From: Bremerella sp. TYQ1
GTDB taxonomy: Bacteria > Planctomycetota > Planctomycetia > Pirellulales > Pirellulaceae
DNA: 64,000 nt
NCBI RefSeq assembly: GCF_020150455.1
Contig: NZ_CP083740.1
Coordinates: 3,038,001-3,102,000 of the forward strand
Direction of reading: 5' to 3'
Below, one piece after another: positions 18,237-27,381 of the stretch. Each line of letters opens with the position of its first letter. Position 1 is the first letter of the stretch. A program made the translations under genes and the position numbers. The notes under the pieces are model-generated. The model saw only the letters and a program-made list of their open reading frames with translations, searched no databases and had not been told where the DNA came from.

Positions 18237-19652
18237 ATGTCGATTCTAACGATTAACGAGAGTTTCCCTTTTGTTCCGCCCCCTTCCCCGGGATGTGCGG
18301 TGCCATCGAAAAGGAGTTCGATTGTGCAACAGACGGACGCCCCCAAGATTTCCCAATCCATTGCCGCGAAGCTGGGTTGGCCCCTTTTAATCGGCTCGGC
18401 GCTGACGGTATTGTTCTACGGAGCGATACACTTTGGCCTGGTCCCCAACCACCCGCTGCTTCGCTATGTCACGGCCCATCCGGTCGAATATGCGGAAGTT
18501 GCCATGTTCATGGTCGGTGTCGCAGCATTGTTGCTGAAAGCTGGTCAGCTGGTCGGTGAGTTCCGCTCGCTCCATCATGTCGACTTGCCTCCCCAGGATG
18601 GCAATCGAGCCAAGATCGAACAGGCCCCGTCGCTTCTCGATTCCCTATATCAGCTACCGGAATCGTTTCATCCGACACTTTTGTTCCAGCGGCTTTCCAA
18701 AGGTTTGCAGCATGTTCATGCCAGCCAGACCGCCTCGAACCTGCAGGACGAACTGAAATACCTGGCCGATATCGACCAAGAGAAATGCGAACACGACTAC
18801 TCGATGGTTCGCATCGTTATCTGGGCAACGCCTATGCTCGGCTTTTTGGGTACCGTCATTGGGATCACGCTTGCACTGGGTAATCTTTCACCGGAAGCGT
18901 TGGTCAACGAACCTAAAGTTGCCATGGAAAGCTTGCTGCAAGGATTGAGTGTGGCGTTCGATACGACCGCACTCGCATTGACGCTTTCCATTGGATTGAT
19001 GTTTGCTCAGTTTGTTGTGGGACGCGTCGAATCGGAACTGCTTAACAGTGTCGATGCCATCGCCGCCGACGAGCTGACCGCTCGCTTCGAGACCGAAGGC
19101 AGCGCGACTGATCCGAGCGTCTTGGCCGTGAAAAAGATGGCCGAGCGTACCATTCAAACGACGCAAGACCTGGTCGTTCGCCAAACGGAACTGTGGCGAG
19201 ACACGGTCTCCTCAGCGCATCAGCATTGGCAACGCCTGATCACATCCAGTAGCGAACAGATGGAAACAGCATTGCACAATGCCCTGTCTGAATCGTTGAA
19301 GACGCATGCCGAAGCGTTCGCTTCTGCCCAGCAGCACTCGATTCAGCGTTCAGCCGAACAGCTCAACGGTATTGTCGACGCGTTGTATCAAGTCAGTTCT
19401 TCGATCCACAATCAGCATGAACAGCTGACCGAACAGGGAACGATTTTGCTGAAAGTCGTCGAAGCGACCGGCGAAGTGGCGAGTCTCGAAGAATCGCTCA
19501 ATCGCAATCTGGAAACGTTGGCCGGCAAGCAGCACTTTGAGGAAACAGTTCAAAGCCTCGCCGCAACGATTCACCTGCTTAATTCTCGCATGACTGGAAG
19601 CGGCCACGCTTCGGTCCAACTCGATCGCAAGGACAAAGGTCAAGCCGCGTGA
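18237..19652 (+). CDS. MotA/TolQ/ExbB-family proton channel protein with long cytoplasmic tail
   Basis: 471 residues. Four hydrophobic segments: about 46-68, 84-101, 191-213 and 236-262. The last two carry the family signature: TPMLGFLGTVIGIT with Thr206, and GLSVAFDTTALALTLSIG. In this family five such subunits form a channel around two ExbD/MotB-type helices and use proton flow to do work in the periplasm. After residue 262 comes a tail of about 200 residues that looks helical (MKTHAEAFASAQQHS-like stretches, HNQHEQLTEQGTILL), longer than ExbB or TolQ have. AGGGG precedes the ATG at 18237. It overlaps the next gene by four bases (GTGA), so this is the first gene of a tightly coupled three-gene operon. 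Cargo or target unknown. Confidence 0.88.
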   Translation: MSILTINESFPFVPPPSPGCAVPSKRSSIVQQTDAPKISQSIAAKLGWPLLIGSALTVLFYGAIHFGLVPNHPLLRYVTAHPVEYAEVAMFMVGVAALLLKAGQLVGEFRSLHHVDLPPQDGNRAKIEQAPSLLDSLYQLPESFHPTLLFQRLSKGLQHVHASQTASNLQDELKYLADIDQEKCEHDYSMVRIVIWATPMLGFLGTVIGITLALGNLSPEALVNEPKVAMESLLQGLSVAFDTTALALTLSIGLMFAQFVVGRVESELLNSVDAIAADELTARFETEGSATDPSVLAVKKMAERTIQTTQDLVVRQTELWRDTVSSAHQHWQRLITSSSEQMETALHNALSESLKTHAEAFASAQQHSIQRSAEQLNGIVDALYQVSSSIHNQHEQLTEQGTILLKVVEATGEVASLEESLNRNLETLAGKQHFEETVQSLAATIHLLNSRMTGSGHASVQLDRKDKGQAA

Positions 19653-21313
19653 GTCGACGTCGTTCAGCACGACATACGGTCGAGATCTCGCTGTTCCCCT
19701 TCCTCGCCGTGTTGATCTGTACCATGGGCGCACTAATCGTGCTGTTTGTGGTGATGGTTCTTCAAGCACGTACGGAAGCGGTTGCGGTCGACCTGCCACC
19801 TCTCTCGGTCCCGGCACCTGCCGAAGTGGAACCTGTTGCTCCGGCACCAGAACCACCGCCGCAGGAAGACTACACCGAGCAGATGGAAGAGCTCAAACAG
19901 CTGCGAGAGAAACGTCTCAAGCAGTTGGAGGATGCTCGTTTGCAATTGGCTGGCCTGGAAGACCATAGCCGCCGTTTGACTGACAAAATTCGCAAGCTTC
20001 GCGCAGACATTGCAGTGCTTGAAGGAGAAACCGACAACGTCACCGGCAGCGCCGACGACTTCGAGACGCAGAAGAAACGCCTCGACGCAGAGATTGCCCA
20101 AGCACAAGCGGAACTCGAGCAAGTTCGCAAAGAGATCGAAGGACGCAAGCCCGCCTACGCGCTGGTTCCTTACGATGGCCAAAGTGGCACGCGACGCCAG
20201 CCAATTTACATTGAATGCACGGCCGACCGCGTTATCATTCAGCCGGAAGGTATCGGCCTTTCAGGAAACGATTTCCAAGAGCCTCTCGGCCCCGGCAACC
20301 CACTCGCAGCATCACTACGCACCATTCGCGAATACCGTCAATCGCAAGGCATTCCAGGCCAAGGAAATCCTTACCCGTTGCTGGTGGTTCGTCCTGGAGG
20401 TGCAGAGTCGTATGCCGCGGCGCGAGAAGCGCTTAATGGCTGGGACGACGAGTTCGGCTATGAATTGGTCGACGAAGACACCAAGCTTGCCTATCCACCG
20501 GCCGATCGCTTTCTGGCCAAACAGCTGATTGAAACGGTCGAACTTGCTCGACGTCGCAAGATCGCGTTGATCATGGCAGCACCGAAGAAGTATGGTCGAC
20601 TGGAAGATCAGCATCTTGCCGCGACACGTAACGGGGGCTTCCAGCCGGTAGGTGGCGGTGGCAACGGCGACGAAGAATTCCTCGCCAACCGATTCGTTGA
20701 CGGAGGCCATGGCACCAGCAACATGCCAGCGGAAACGTACGGCGGGTCAGGCCAACTGGGCGGCGGAGAAGCAACCAACATGCTTGAGCAAAGCCAGCAG
20801 CGACGCGGTGAACAAACGTCCGGCCCAGGCTTTTACTCTGGCCAGGCTCCACCTGAACAACAGTCAGCCGATGGCCAACGTGGTTCTCCTTATGCTCAAC
20901 AAGCCGGCCCGAACCAACCGAATGCTTCCGGCGGCCAAGGCGGAAGTCGCTCGTCTGCGACGCCCCTGGCAGCCAAGCGTGGCAGTAACTGGGCACTTCC
21001 CGGCGCCGGACCCAAGAACACGGCAATTACTCGCCCCGTAACACTCGTTGTCAGCGGCACCCAAATGACTCTCGTGCAAGAGCGAGGCGTCTTGGGACCA
21101 GCGGAGACGGTCCCTGTCGATGGCAACATGGAAGCGGCCGCCGATAAACTGGTTCGCTTGATTCATACTCGGATCGACAGCTGGGGGATGGCAGGCCGCA
21201 ACTTCTACTGGAAGCCAATCCTGCAGATCACCGTCGAGCAAGGTGGCGATCCAGTCGTTCAGCAATTGGAAACGCTTCTTTACGGATCTGGTATCGAGGT
21301 GAATCGCAAGTGA
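19649..21313 (+). CDS. ExbD/TolR-like membrane protein lacking the membrane aspartate
   Basis: 554 residues, GTG start overlapping the TGA of the channel gene. One membrane helix at residues 15-38 (EISLFPFLAVLICTMGALIV) sits where ExbD and TolR have theirs. In those proteins the motif is P-[FL]-[IL]-D-V; here it is PFLAV, so Ala20 stands in place of the proton-carrying Asp. A Pro-rich stretch (45-72) leads to a coiled coil (about 75-170, QMEELKQLREKRLKQLEDAR), then a folded domain, a Gly/Gln-rich linker (about 330-445) and a C-terminal domain (TLVVSGTQMTLVQERG). The exported part matches no OmpA-type peptidoglycan-binding domain that I recognise. The next gene encodes the likely partner. Confidence 0.75.
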   Translation: MSRRRSARHTVEISLFPFLAVLICTMGALIVLFVVMVLQARTEAVAVDLPPLSVPAPAEVEPVAPAPEPPPQEDYTEQMEELKQLREKRLKQLEDARLQLAGLEDHSRRLTDKIRKLRADIAVLEGETDNVTGSADDFETQKKRLDAEIAQAQAELEQVRKEIEGRKPAYALVPYDGQSGTRRQPIYIECTADRVIIQPEGIGLSGNDFQEPLGPGNPLAASLRTIREYRQSQGIPGQGNPYPLLVVRPGGAESYAAAREALNGWDDEFGYELVDEDTKLAYPPADRFLAKQLIETVELARRRKIALIMAAPKKYGRLEDQHLAATRNGGFQPVGGGGNGDEEFLANRFVDGGHGTSNMPAETYGGSGQLGGGEATNMLEQSQQRRGEQTSGPGFYSGQAPPEQQSADGQRGSPYAQQAGPNQPNASGGQGGSRSSATPLAAKRGSNWALPGAGPKNTAITRPVTLVVSGTQMTLVQERGVLGPAETVPVDGNMEAAADKLVRLIHTRIDSWGMAGRNFYWKPILQITVEQGGDPVVQQLETLLYGSGIEVNRK

Positions 21314-22386
21314 GACGCCCCGCGAAAAAAACAAGTGGCGACAATAACGCCCCTTCGCTCGATTCGTTTCTCGACGTGGTCACCAACCTGGTCGGCATTC
21401 TGATCATCTTGATTATGGTGGTCGGAATCACGGCGCGAGATGCCATCGTTGATGCGGCCCTTGGTGAAACCGAACCGACAAAGCCGCCAGCACTGTCGAT
21501 TCCAGCTCCTGTCGAACCAGAAGTAGAAGAACCTTCGCCGCCACAGCCGAAGGGACCGACACTGGAAGAACTGAACAGCATGGCCCAGAGTGTCGCGGCC
21601 ATTCAGCAAGACATCATGCAAGTACAAGAGCAATCCAAACTAGCGTTCGAGGAACGCAACCAGTTGCAGCTCTTTCTGACGTCTGCAGAAACGACTTTGA
21701 ATCAAAAGCAGGAAGAGCTTTCGGCGACCAAACAGCAGGAAGTTACCGAGCAGCGCGAGCTATTGCAAACGACGCAGCAGTTGGAGCAACTTTACGATCA
21801 AATCGAAAGCCTGCGTGACTATCGCCCGGAAGTGAAAGAACTGGCACATTACCCAACGCCACTCGCGAAAACTGTGTTCGGCAAGGAAGAGCACTTTCGC
21901 TTGAAGCATGGGCGGATTTCGTACGTGCCGATGGAACGTCTCGTCGAAGCGATGAAGAACGATGCTCGTAACCACCTCGATCGGGCTCGACGCGAAGGCA
22001 AAGTAGTCACTCGCATCGGTCCCATGAACGGTTATGTGATGGAGTACACTCTCGTTAGCCGCTCGTACGAAATGGAAACTTCACTTGGGACGGCAACGCG
22101 TGGGGGCGTCGAACTGCAGAACTTCACGCTCGAGTCCGAGATGCCAGAGCTAGGATATCCTGTCAACGAAGCCCTTCAGCCTGGTTCCAGATTTCGTGAA
22201 ATCATTGCTTCGCTCGATCCGAGCCGGACGACGATCACCATCTGGACTTACCCTGACAGCTTTGAAGACTTCCGAACCGTCCGCGACGATTTATATGAGA
22301 TTGGTTTCACAACCGCTGCGCGACCACTTCCAGCCGACTACCCCATCGGCGGCAGCCCCCAAGGCTCTCGCTCATCTTCGCAGTAG
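21310..22386 (+). CDS. ExbD/TolR-like membrane protein with conserved aspartate
   Basis: 358 residues, GTG start overlapping the TGA of the gene before it. Residues 15-40 read SLDSFLDVVTNLVGILIILI, close to the ExbD pattern in which the Asp (here Asp22) carries protons through the channel. A Pro-rich stretch and a coiled coil follow (about 75-165, QVQEQSKLAFEERNQLQLFL), then a C-terminal domain of about 170 residues (FGKEEHFRLKHGRISYVP, RTTITIWTYPDSFEDFR) that I do not recognise. It would be exported. With the gene before it, it probably forms the two-helix core of an ExbB5-ExbD2-like complex. Last gene of the operon. Confidence 0.78.
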   Translation: MRRPAKKTSGDNNAPSLDSFLDVVTNLVGILIILIMVVGITARDAIVDAALGETEPTKPPALSIPAPVEPEVEEPSPPQPKGPTLEELNSMAQSVAAIQQDIMQVQEQSKLAFEERNQLQLFLTSAETTLNQKQEELSATKQQEVTEQRELLQTTQQLEQLYDQIESLRDYRPEVKELAHYPTPLAKTVFGKEEHFRLKHGRISYVPMERLVEAMKNDARNHLDRARREGKVVTRIGPMNGYVMEYTLVSRSYEMETSLGTATRGGVELQNFTLESEMPELGYPVNEALQPGSRFREIIASLDPSRTTITIWTYPDSFEDFRTVRDDLYEIGFTTAARPLPADYPIGGSPQGSRSSSQ

Positions 22387-22393
22387 CCCCAGC

Positions 22394-22447
22394 CTGACCT
22401 GTTCGGTGTGATCCTTTACAATAAGGTCTTTGTTTTGCGACCTTATT
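22394..22447 (+). promoter_or_regulatory. Probable bioA promoter with overlapping palindrome
   Basis: CTGACC (22394-22399), a 17-base spacer and TACAAT (22417-22422) form a good sigma-70 promoter about 40 bases before bioA. The inverted repeat AATAAGGTC-N10-GACCTTATT (22420-22428 and 22439-22447) covers the end of the -10 box and the likely start point, where a repressor would block transcription. It does not resemble the BirA operator. An alternative reading is a hairpin ending the upstream operon. Confidence 0.45.
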
Positions 22448-22460
22448 TCATCTCGAGCGT

Positions 22461-23816
22461 ATGACTCCGAACACGCAGCAGCTTCGCGACTGGGACAAGC
22501 ACTTCGTTTGGCATGCCTTCACCCAAATGGCCTGCTACGATCCGTTGATCATTGAATCGGCCGAAGGTTGCGAGCTGATCGATACCGAAGGCCGTCGTCT
22601 GATCGATGGCGTCAGCAGCATGTGGTGCAACGTGCATGGACATCGTCATCCGGTGATCGACGCCGCCGTGCAAGAACAGCTTGGCAAAGTGGCCCATGTG
22701 ACTAATCTTGGGTGCTCGAATAGTACCACCATTCGCTTAGCGAAACGGCTGGCCGAGATCACCCCAGGCAATCTCGACCATACGTTCTTCTGTAGCGATG
22801 GTGCTTCCGCTCTGGAAGTCGCCATCAAGCTGGCGTTTCAGTATTGGCATCAATGCGGTGAACCTCAGCCACAGAAAACTTCGTACATCGGTTTCGAGGA
22901 TGCCTACCATGGCGATACGATCGGCACGATCAGTGTTGGCGGTGTCGATCGATTCAATGCGGTCTTCAAACCATTGATGTTTCCAGTCCATCGTTTGCCG
23001 ATTCCTGACCGACGCACGCCTGATCGTGAAACCAGCTGCGAGCACCACCTGCGCACCTTGGAAGAAACACTCGCCAAGCATCACGAGACGATCGCCGCTG
23101 TGGTGATCGAGCCCCTTGTCCTCGGTGCAGCGGGAATGATCATGCAGCCAGCAGGCTACTTACGTGGGGTTAGTGAGCTGACGAAGAAGTATAACGTGCT
23201 AATGATCGCCGATGAGGTCGCCGTCGGTTTGGGACGCACAGGCACCATGTTCGGTTGTCAGCAAGAAGACGTCGTTCCTGATATCTTGTGCCTCGGCAAG
23301 GGACTTACCGGAGGTTATTTGCCCATGAGCGCGGCGATCGCGACTACGGAGATTTGGGACGCTTATCTTGGTGAGTATTCTGAAGCGAAACAGCTCTGTC
23401 ACGGGCACACGTTCGGCGGGAACCCACTTAGTGCTGCAACCGCATTGGCCACTCTCGATGTCTTCGAGCAAGAGCATACCCTGGAAAAACTGCCGGCTAA
23501 GATCGAACGAATTGGCCACCACCTGGCGCAACTGGCCAAACATCCTCATGTGGGAGACGTCCGTCAGAATGGAATGATCGCCGCTGTCGAGTTAGTGAAG
23601 GATCGCACGACCGGCGAGCATTTCCCCTGGGCAGAACGCCACGGCCACCAGGTTTGTCAGTTTGCCCTTGATCATGGACTTTGGATTCGCCCGCTTGGGG
23701 ACGTACTCGTGATCATGCCGCCGCTTGCCGTATCGTTAGAGCAAATCGATACGATTTGCGAAGTGATCGCTCGTGGAATCGATCATGTCACTCTCAACAA
23801 GGCTTCGACTAAATGA
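22461..23816 (+). CDS. bioA: Adenosylmethionine-8-amino-7-oxononanoate aminotransferase
   Basis: Makes 7,8-diaminopelargonate from 7-keto-8-aminopelargonate with S-adenosylmethionine as amino donor, in biotin synthesis; PLP-dependent, cytoplasmic. 451 residues, fold type I class III aminotransferase. It opens WDKHFVWHAFTQM, typical of BioA, and has DGVSSMWCNVHGH, the cofactor-binding DGASALEVAIK and FEDAYHGDTIGT, the Asp in MIADEVAVGLGRTG, and the Schiff-base lysine in CLGKGLTGGYLP. No bioF, bioD or bioB lies nearby in the window, so biotin genes are scattered. Its stop overlaps the next start (ATGA), which points to translational coupling with an amidotransferase gene. Confidence 0.95.
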   Translation: MTPNTQQLRDWDKHFVWHAFTQMACYDPLIIESAEGCELIDTEGRRLIDGVSSMWCNVHGHRHPVIDAAVQEQLGKVAHVTNLGCSNSTTIRLAKRLAEITPGNLDHTFFCSDGASALEVAIKLAFQYWHQCGEPQPQKTSYIGFEDAYHGDTIGTISVGGVDRFNAVFKPLMFPVHRLPIPDRRTPDRETSCEHHLRTLEETLAKHHETIAAVVIEPLVLGAAGMIMQPAGYLRGVSELTKKYNVLMIADEVAVGLGRTGTMFGCQQEDVVPDILCLGKGLTGGYLPMSAAIATTEIWDAYLGEYSEAKQLCHGHTFGGNPLSAATALATLDVFEQEHTLEKLPAKIERIGHHLAQLAKHPHVGDVRQNGMIAAVELVKDRTTGEHFPWAERHGHQVCQFALDHGLWIRPLGDVLVIMPPLAVSLEQIDTICEVIARGIDHVTLNKASTK

Positions 23817-24535
23817 ACGACTTTCGTTACTTGTTGATCCAAATCCGTGACGCTGACGATCCCATTCGTCTGCAAGAGATCGAGTGCTTCTCAGACGCGT
23901 TGGGATGCTCGTCGGACGCGATTGCGGTTTTCGATCTCTTGTCGACTTCGCTTCAAACGTCGCACTTAGCAGAAGTCGACATGGTGATGATCGGGGGCTC
24001 TGGTCGGTATAGTGTGACCAGCAATGCCCCATGGCTACACAAAGCGATGGATAGCTTGAAGCTGCTTCTAGAAAGCGGCAAACCAACATTCGCATCCTGC
24101 TGGGGCTTTCAAGCGTTGGCCCGCGCAGCTGGAGGAAAAGTGATCCATGATCTTGAGCACGCGGAACTAGGCACAAACGACGTTTCTCTCACGGATGCGG
24201 GACTTATCGATCCCATTTTCTCGCATCTTCCTGAAACATTCCCTGCCTATATGGGGCATGAAGATCGCGTGATTGAACTTCCGCCTGAAACAACCCTTCT
24301 CGCCACGAACGACACCGTCGCCCAACAGGCATTTCGATTTGACGGGCGACCGATATACTGCACGCAGTTCCACCCAGAACTAACACTGCCGATGCTCTTG
24401 AGCCGCATCGAGGCCTACCCCGAGTATTGCGAGCGAATCGCGAAGATTCCATTTGATGTCTTCCGTCGCCGATGCAAAGCGGCCCCTCAATGCGAAACGC
24501 TGCTGCGACTTTTTCGCGATCACTTTCTGAGCTAA
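23813..24535 (+). CDS. Class I glutamine amidotransferase
   Basis: 240 residues with the GATase1 fold of GMP-synthase-like stand-alone proteins. The nucleophile elbow is FASCWGFQ (Cys near residue 103) and the other triad members are in TQFHPEL, so the glutaminase site is complete. Such proteins release ammonia from glutamine for a partner synthase, or cleave gamma-glutamyl bonds. No synthase partner lies next to it; it overlaps bioA by four bases, which suggests joint expression, although I know of no role for it in biotin synthesis. The family is secure, the substrate is not. Confidence 0.9.
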   Translation: MNDFRYLLIQIRDADDPIRLQEIECFSDALGCSSDAIAVFDLLSTSLQTSHLAEVDMVMIGGSGRYSVTSNAPWLHKAMDSLKLLLESGKPTFASCWGFQALARAAGGKVIHDLEHAELGTNDVSLTDAGLIDPIFSHLPETFPAYMGHEDRVIELPPETTLLATNDTVAQQAFRFDGRPIYCTQFHPELTLPMLLSRIEAYPEYCERIAKIPFDVFRRRCKAAPQCETLLRLFRDHFLS

Positions 24536-24767
24536 ACGTATCCAACTCGCTCCCCCTGGTGGGTTAAATCAAGCGATACCAACTCTCTGACGCTCAAATC
24601 ACGCTTCCGCAGAATCGTTACAACCGTTGTCATTGGATGACGATGACTACGGCATGCCTCATCCAATGGCCGTAATCGTGCGCCGGCGTTCTTAACGACC
24701 TAAGCTTTGGCTCAGACCGGAAATAAGTGCACCACCGGTCGAGCATGGTACGAGTCGAAAGTTAGCT

Positions 24768-25451
24768 ATGAGTCGAGAAACCAGGCAGGCCCAGGAAGAT
24801 TCGGACGCGACGGGCGTAGCTCCGCGAAAAGGCCGATCCCTTCTACCCATCATCGTCCTTGTATGGGCGAGCATGATCGGGAGCAGCTTTGCCGCCATGC
24901 TGTATTATCACAACACGCCAGGACATCGAAACGACGATGCGAGTGTTTGGCCTCTTAATACGGCCATTAAGCTCGATACGAATCGCCCGAACCTTTTGGT
25001 ATTCGTCCATCCGAAATGTCCCTGTTCGAGCGCTACGTTGAACGAACTTGCACGAATTCAAACTACGTGCGGTTCAAAAATCTCAACGCACATCATTATC
25101 TATCACCCTGACGAAGAGGCCTGGGACAACACCCGAATCATTCGCCAGGCTCTCGAGATCCCGAACGTTCGCATCTTCAACGATTCCGAAGGTCATCTTT
25201 CCGAATCGTTTGGAGCGATGACTTCAGGGCATACGTTCCTTTATGCTCCAGACGGACGCCGAATTTTTAGCGGCGGCATCACCATGGCTCGGGGACACGA
25301 AGGAGACAACTTGGGGCGATCTTCCATCGTCCAATACATCCTTGACGGAAAATCGATCTGCGATTCGACCAATATTTATGGTTGCTCTATCTTGAACGAT
25401 GCAGCATCGCTAGACGTTTCCTCCGGAGGTATGAGTCGTGCCTCTGAGTGA
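24768..25451 (+). CDS. Membrane-anchored thioredoxin-like protein (RedB-like)
   Basis: 227 residues. One membrane helix (about residues 25-45, IIVLVWASMIGSSFAAML) anchors an exported domain with a thioredoxin-type fold: LLVFVHPKCPCSSATLNEL has a CPC site where thioredoxins have CxxC, and GHTFLYAPDGRRIFSGGIT matches the later strand and cis-loop region. It resembles RedB-type proteins. Two more cysteines lie near the C-terminus (SICDSTNIYGCS). It overlaps the following hybrid histidine kinase gene by 14 bases, so the two are almost surely cotranscribed; a redox or metal input to the kinase is possible but only inferred. Confidence 0.75.
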   Translation: MSRETRQAQEDSDATGVAPRKGRSLLPIIVLVWASMIGSSFAAMLYYHNTPGHRNDDASVWPLNTAIKLDTNRPNLLVFVHPKCPCSSATLNELARIQTTCGSKISTHIIIYHPDEEAWDNTRIIRQALEIPNVRIFNDSEGHLSESFGAMTSGHTFLYAPDGRRIFSGGITMARGHEGDNLGRSSIVQYILDGKSICDSTNIYGCSILNDAASLDVSSGGMSRASE

Positions 25452-27381
25452 AGACCGGCCCATTAACGATCGCGCTCGCGAATTGCTGGAAGAGCATCGC
25501 GATGCCATATATCGGCGAACCGATCACATGTTCGCCGTGCTTATGTTCCTGCAATGGCTTGCAGGAATTGCGATTGCGCTATGGGTGTCTCCTTACTCTT
25601 GGGCCGGGCGAACTCAGTATGTTCATCCACACTTGTGGTCTGCCCTGTTTCTCGGCGGACTGATTTGCAGCCTTCCGATCTTGCTTGCCAACTATTTGCC
25701 TGGCCGGGCTATCACTCGCCAGACAATCGCCGTTGGTCAGGCCCTCGCTTCGGCCCTTCTGATTCACCTCATGGGTGGACGCCTCGAAGCGCATTTCCAT
25801 GTGTTTGGATCTCTTGCGTTTCTCGCGTTTTATCGAGACTGGAAAGTTCTCGTGACTGCCTCGGCAGTCGTCGCGGCAGACCATCTCTTGCGGGGAATGC
25901 TATGGCCGGAATCGATATATGCCGTTTCTATTTTCGGTTGGCAACGCTCTTTGGAGCATATCGGCTGGGTCGTGTTCGAAGATATCTTCCTGATCTATTC
26001 GACTTGGGTCAGTTGCCGTGAAATGACCGTCATCGCCAACCGGCGAGCCGAAATGGAAAAGATGCAAGCGGAAGTCGAACGGGAAGTGACCGATCGTACC
26101 CGCGAGATCGAACTTCAGCGTCTTGTGCTGCAGGAATCGCACGAACGCCTAGAGCGTCAGACGGATGAACTTCGCAAAGCTATCGAAGCGAGCGAAGGAG
26201 CCAACCGTGCAAAGAGTGCGTTCCTGGCGAATATGAGCCACGAAATCCGAACGCCACTGACTGCAATTCTTGGTTTTGCGGACGTGCTTTTGGAAACAGG
26301 TGACATTTACAAAGCTCCTGTGGAACGTGTCGAGGCGATTGAAACCATTCGCCGAAACGGTTCGCACCTGATCGCGCTGATCAACGATTTACTCGATCTT
26401 TCGAAGATTGAAGCAGGCAAATTCCAAGTCGAAAACCTACCCTGCTCGCTGCATCGCCTGATTGCCGATCTTCGACAATTAATGCAAGTCCGAGCGGAAG
26501 AGAAGAAGCTGACCATCAACATTAAATACGATGGTCCGATTCCTGAGATGATTTTGACCGATCCGACACGTTTGCGTCAGATCTTGATGAATCTGCTGAG
26601 CAACTCGATCAAATTCACGCACGAGGGATCGCTTAATTTGACCGTTTCGCTAGTGGGTAAAGCACCGGATCGAAAGATACAAATAGACGTTCGCGATACC
26701 GGAATTGGTATCTCTGACGAGATGCGCGACAAATTATTCCAACCGTTCACTCAAGGGGATGGTTCGATGTCGCGGCGTTTCGGAGGCACCGGCCTTGGAT
26801 TGACGATCAGCAAACGCTTCGCCGAACTACTGGGCGGAGATTTGTTTATCTTAGAAACATCGCACCTCGGTACAACATTCCGGCTGCAAGTCGATCCTGG
26901 TCCGCTGCACAATGTTGAGTTTCAAGAACCGGAAGCGGTCGCACCGGCCGAAGACATCAAACCAGCCAAGACCACCAACGCGAAAGATGTGTTGAACGGT
27001 TTAAAGATCTTGCTGGTGGAAGATGGCCCTGACAATCAGCGATTGATTTCTTTCCTGCTGAAGAAGGCAGGTGCATCCGTCGATATGTCAGAAAACGGCG
27101 AGCTCGGCTACCGAAAGGCCATGGACGCAACCGCCCAGGGCGAACCATTCGATGTCATACTGATGGACATGCAAATGCCAATCATGGATGGTTACACGGC
27201 AGCGTCCAAGCTACGAGCCGATGGCTATGAAGGTCCAATTATCGCGTTAACGGCTCATGCGATGGCCGAGGATCGCAATCGCTGTATCGAAGCTGGTTGC
27301 ACCGACTATTCGACTAAGCCAGTCGATCGCGCCAAGCTGATCGAATTGATTCGCTTTCACTCCGAATCGGCTTCGGTCTAA
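25438..27381 (+). CDS. Membrane hybrid histidine kinase/response regulator
   Basis: 647 residues, GTG start inside the previous gene. Domains in order: five or six membrane helices without a sizeable external loop (about 30-195), a coiled coil (197-255, EMEKMQAEVEREVTDRTREI), HisKA with phospho-acceptor His268 in NMSHEIRTPL, HATPase_c with NLLSNSIKF, DTGIGIS and GGTGLGL boxes, and a receiver domain (about 523-645) with VEDGPDN, phospho-acceptor Asp577 in LMDMQMP, ALTAH and the Lys of STKPV. It should autophosphorylate and pass phosphate to its own receiver. No output domain or separate regulator is near. Its stop shares bases with the stop of the convergent permease gene. Confidence 0.93.
   Translation: MPLSEDRPINDRARELLEEHRDAIYRRTDHMFAVLMFLQWLAGIAIALWVSPYSWAGRTQYVHPHLWSALFLGGLICSLPILLANYLPGRAITRQTIAVGQALASALLIHLMGGRLEAHFHVFGSLAFLAFYRDWKVLVTASAVVAADHLLRGMLWPESIYAVSIFGWQRSLEHIGWVVFEDIFLIYSTWVSCREMTVIANRRAEMEKMQAEVEREVTDRTREIELQRLVLQESHERLERQTDELRKAIEASEGANRAKSAFLANMSHEIRTPLTAILGFADVLLETGDIYKAPVERVEAIETIRRNGSHLIALINDLLDLSKIEAGKFQVENLPCSLHRLIADLRQLMQVRAEEKKLTINIKYDGPIPEMILTDPTRLRQILMNLLSNSIKFTHEGSLNLTVSLVGKAPDRKIQIDVRDTGIGISDEMRDKLFQPFTQGDGSMSRRFGGTGLGLTISKRFAELLGGDLFILETSHLGTTFRLQVDPGPLHNVEFQEPEAVAPAEDIKPAKTTNAKDVLNGLKILLVEDGPDNQRLISFLLKKAGASVDMSENGELGYRKAMDATAQGEPFDVILMDMQMPIMDGYTAASKLRADGYEGPIIALTAHAMAEDRNRCIEAGCTDYSTKPVDRAKLIELIRFHSESASV

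Noticed and set aside
18237..22386. Zorya-type defence system
   Set aside because: The channel protein with a long tail recalls ZorA, but there is no OmpA-like ZorB end and no helicase or nuclease gene follows.
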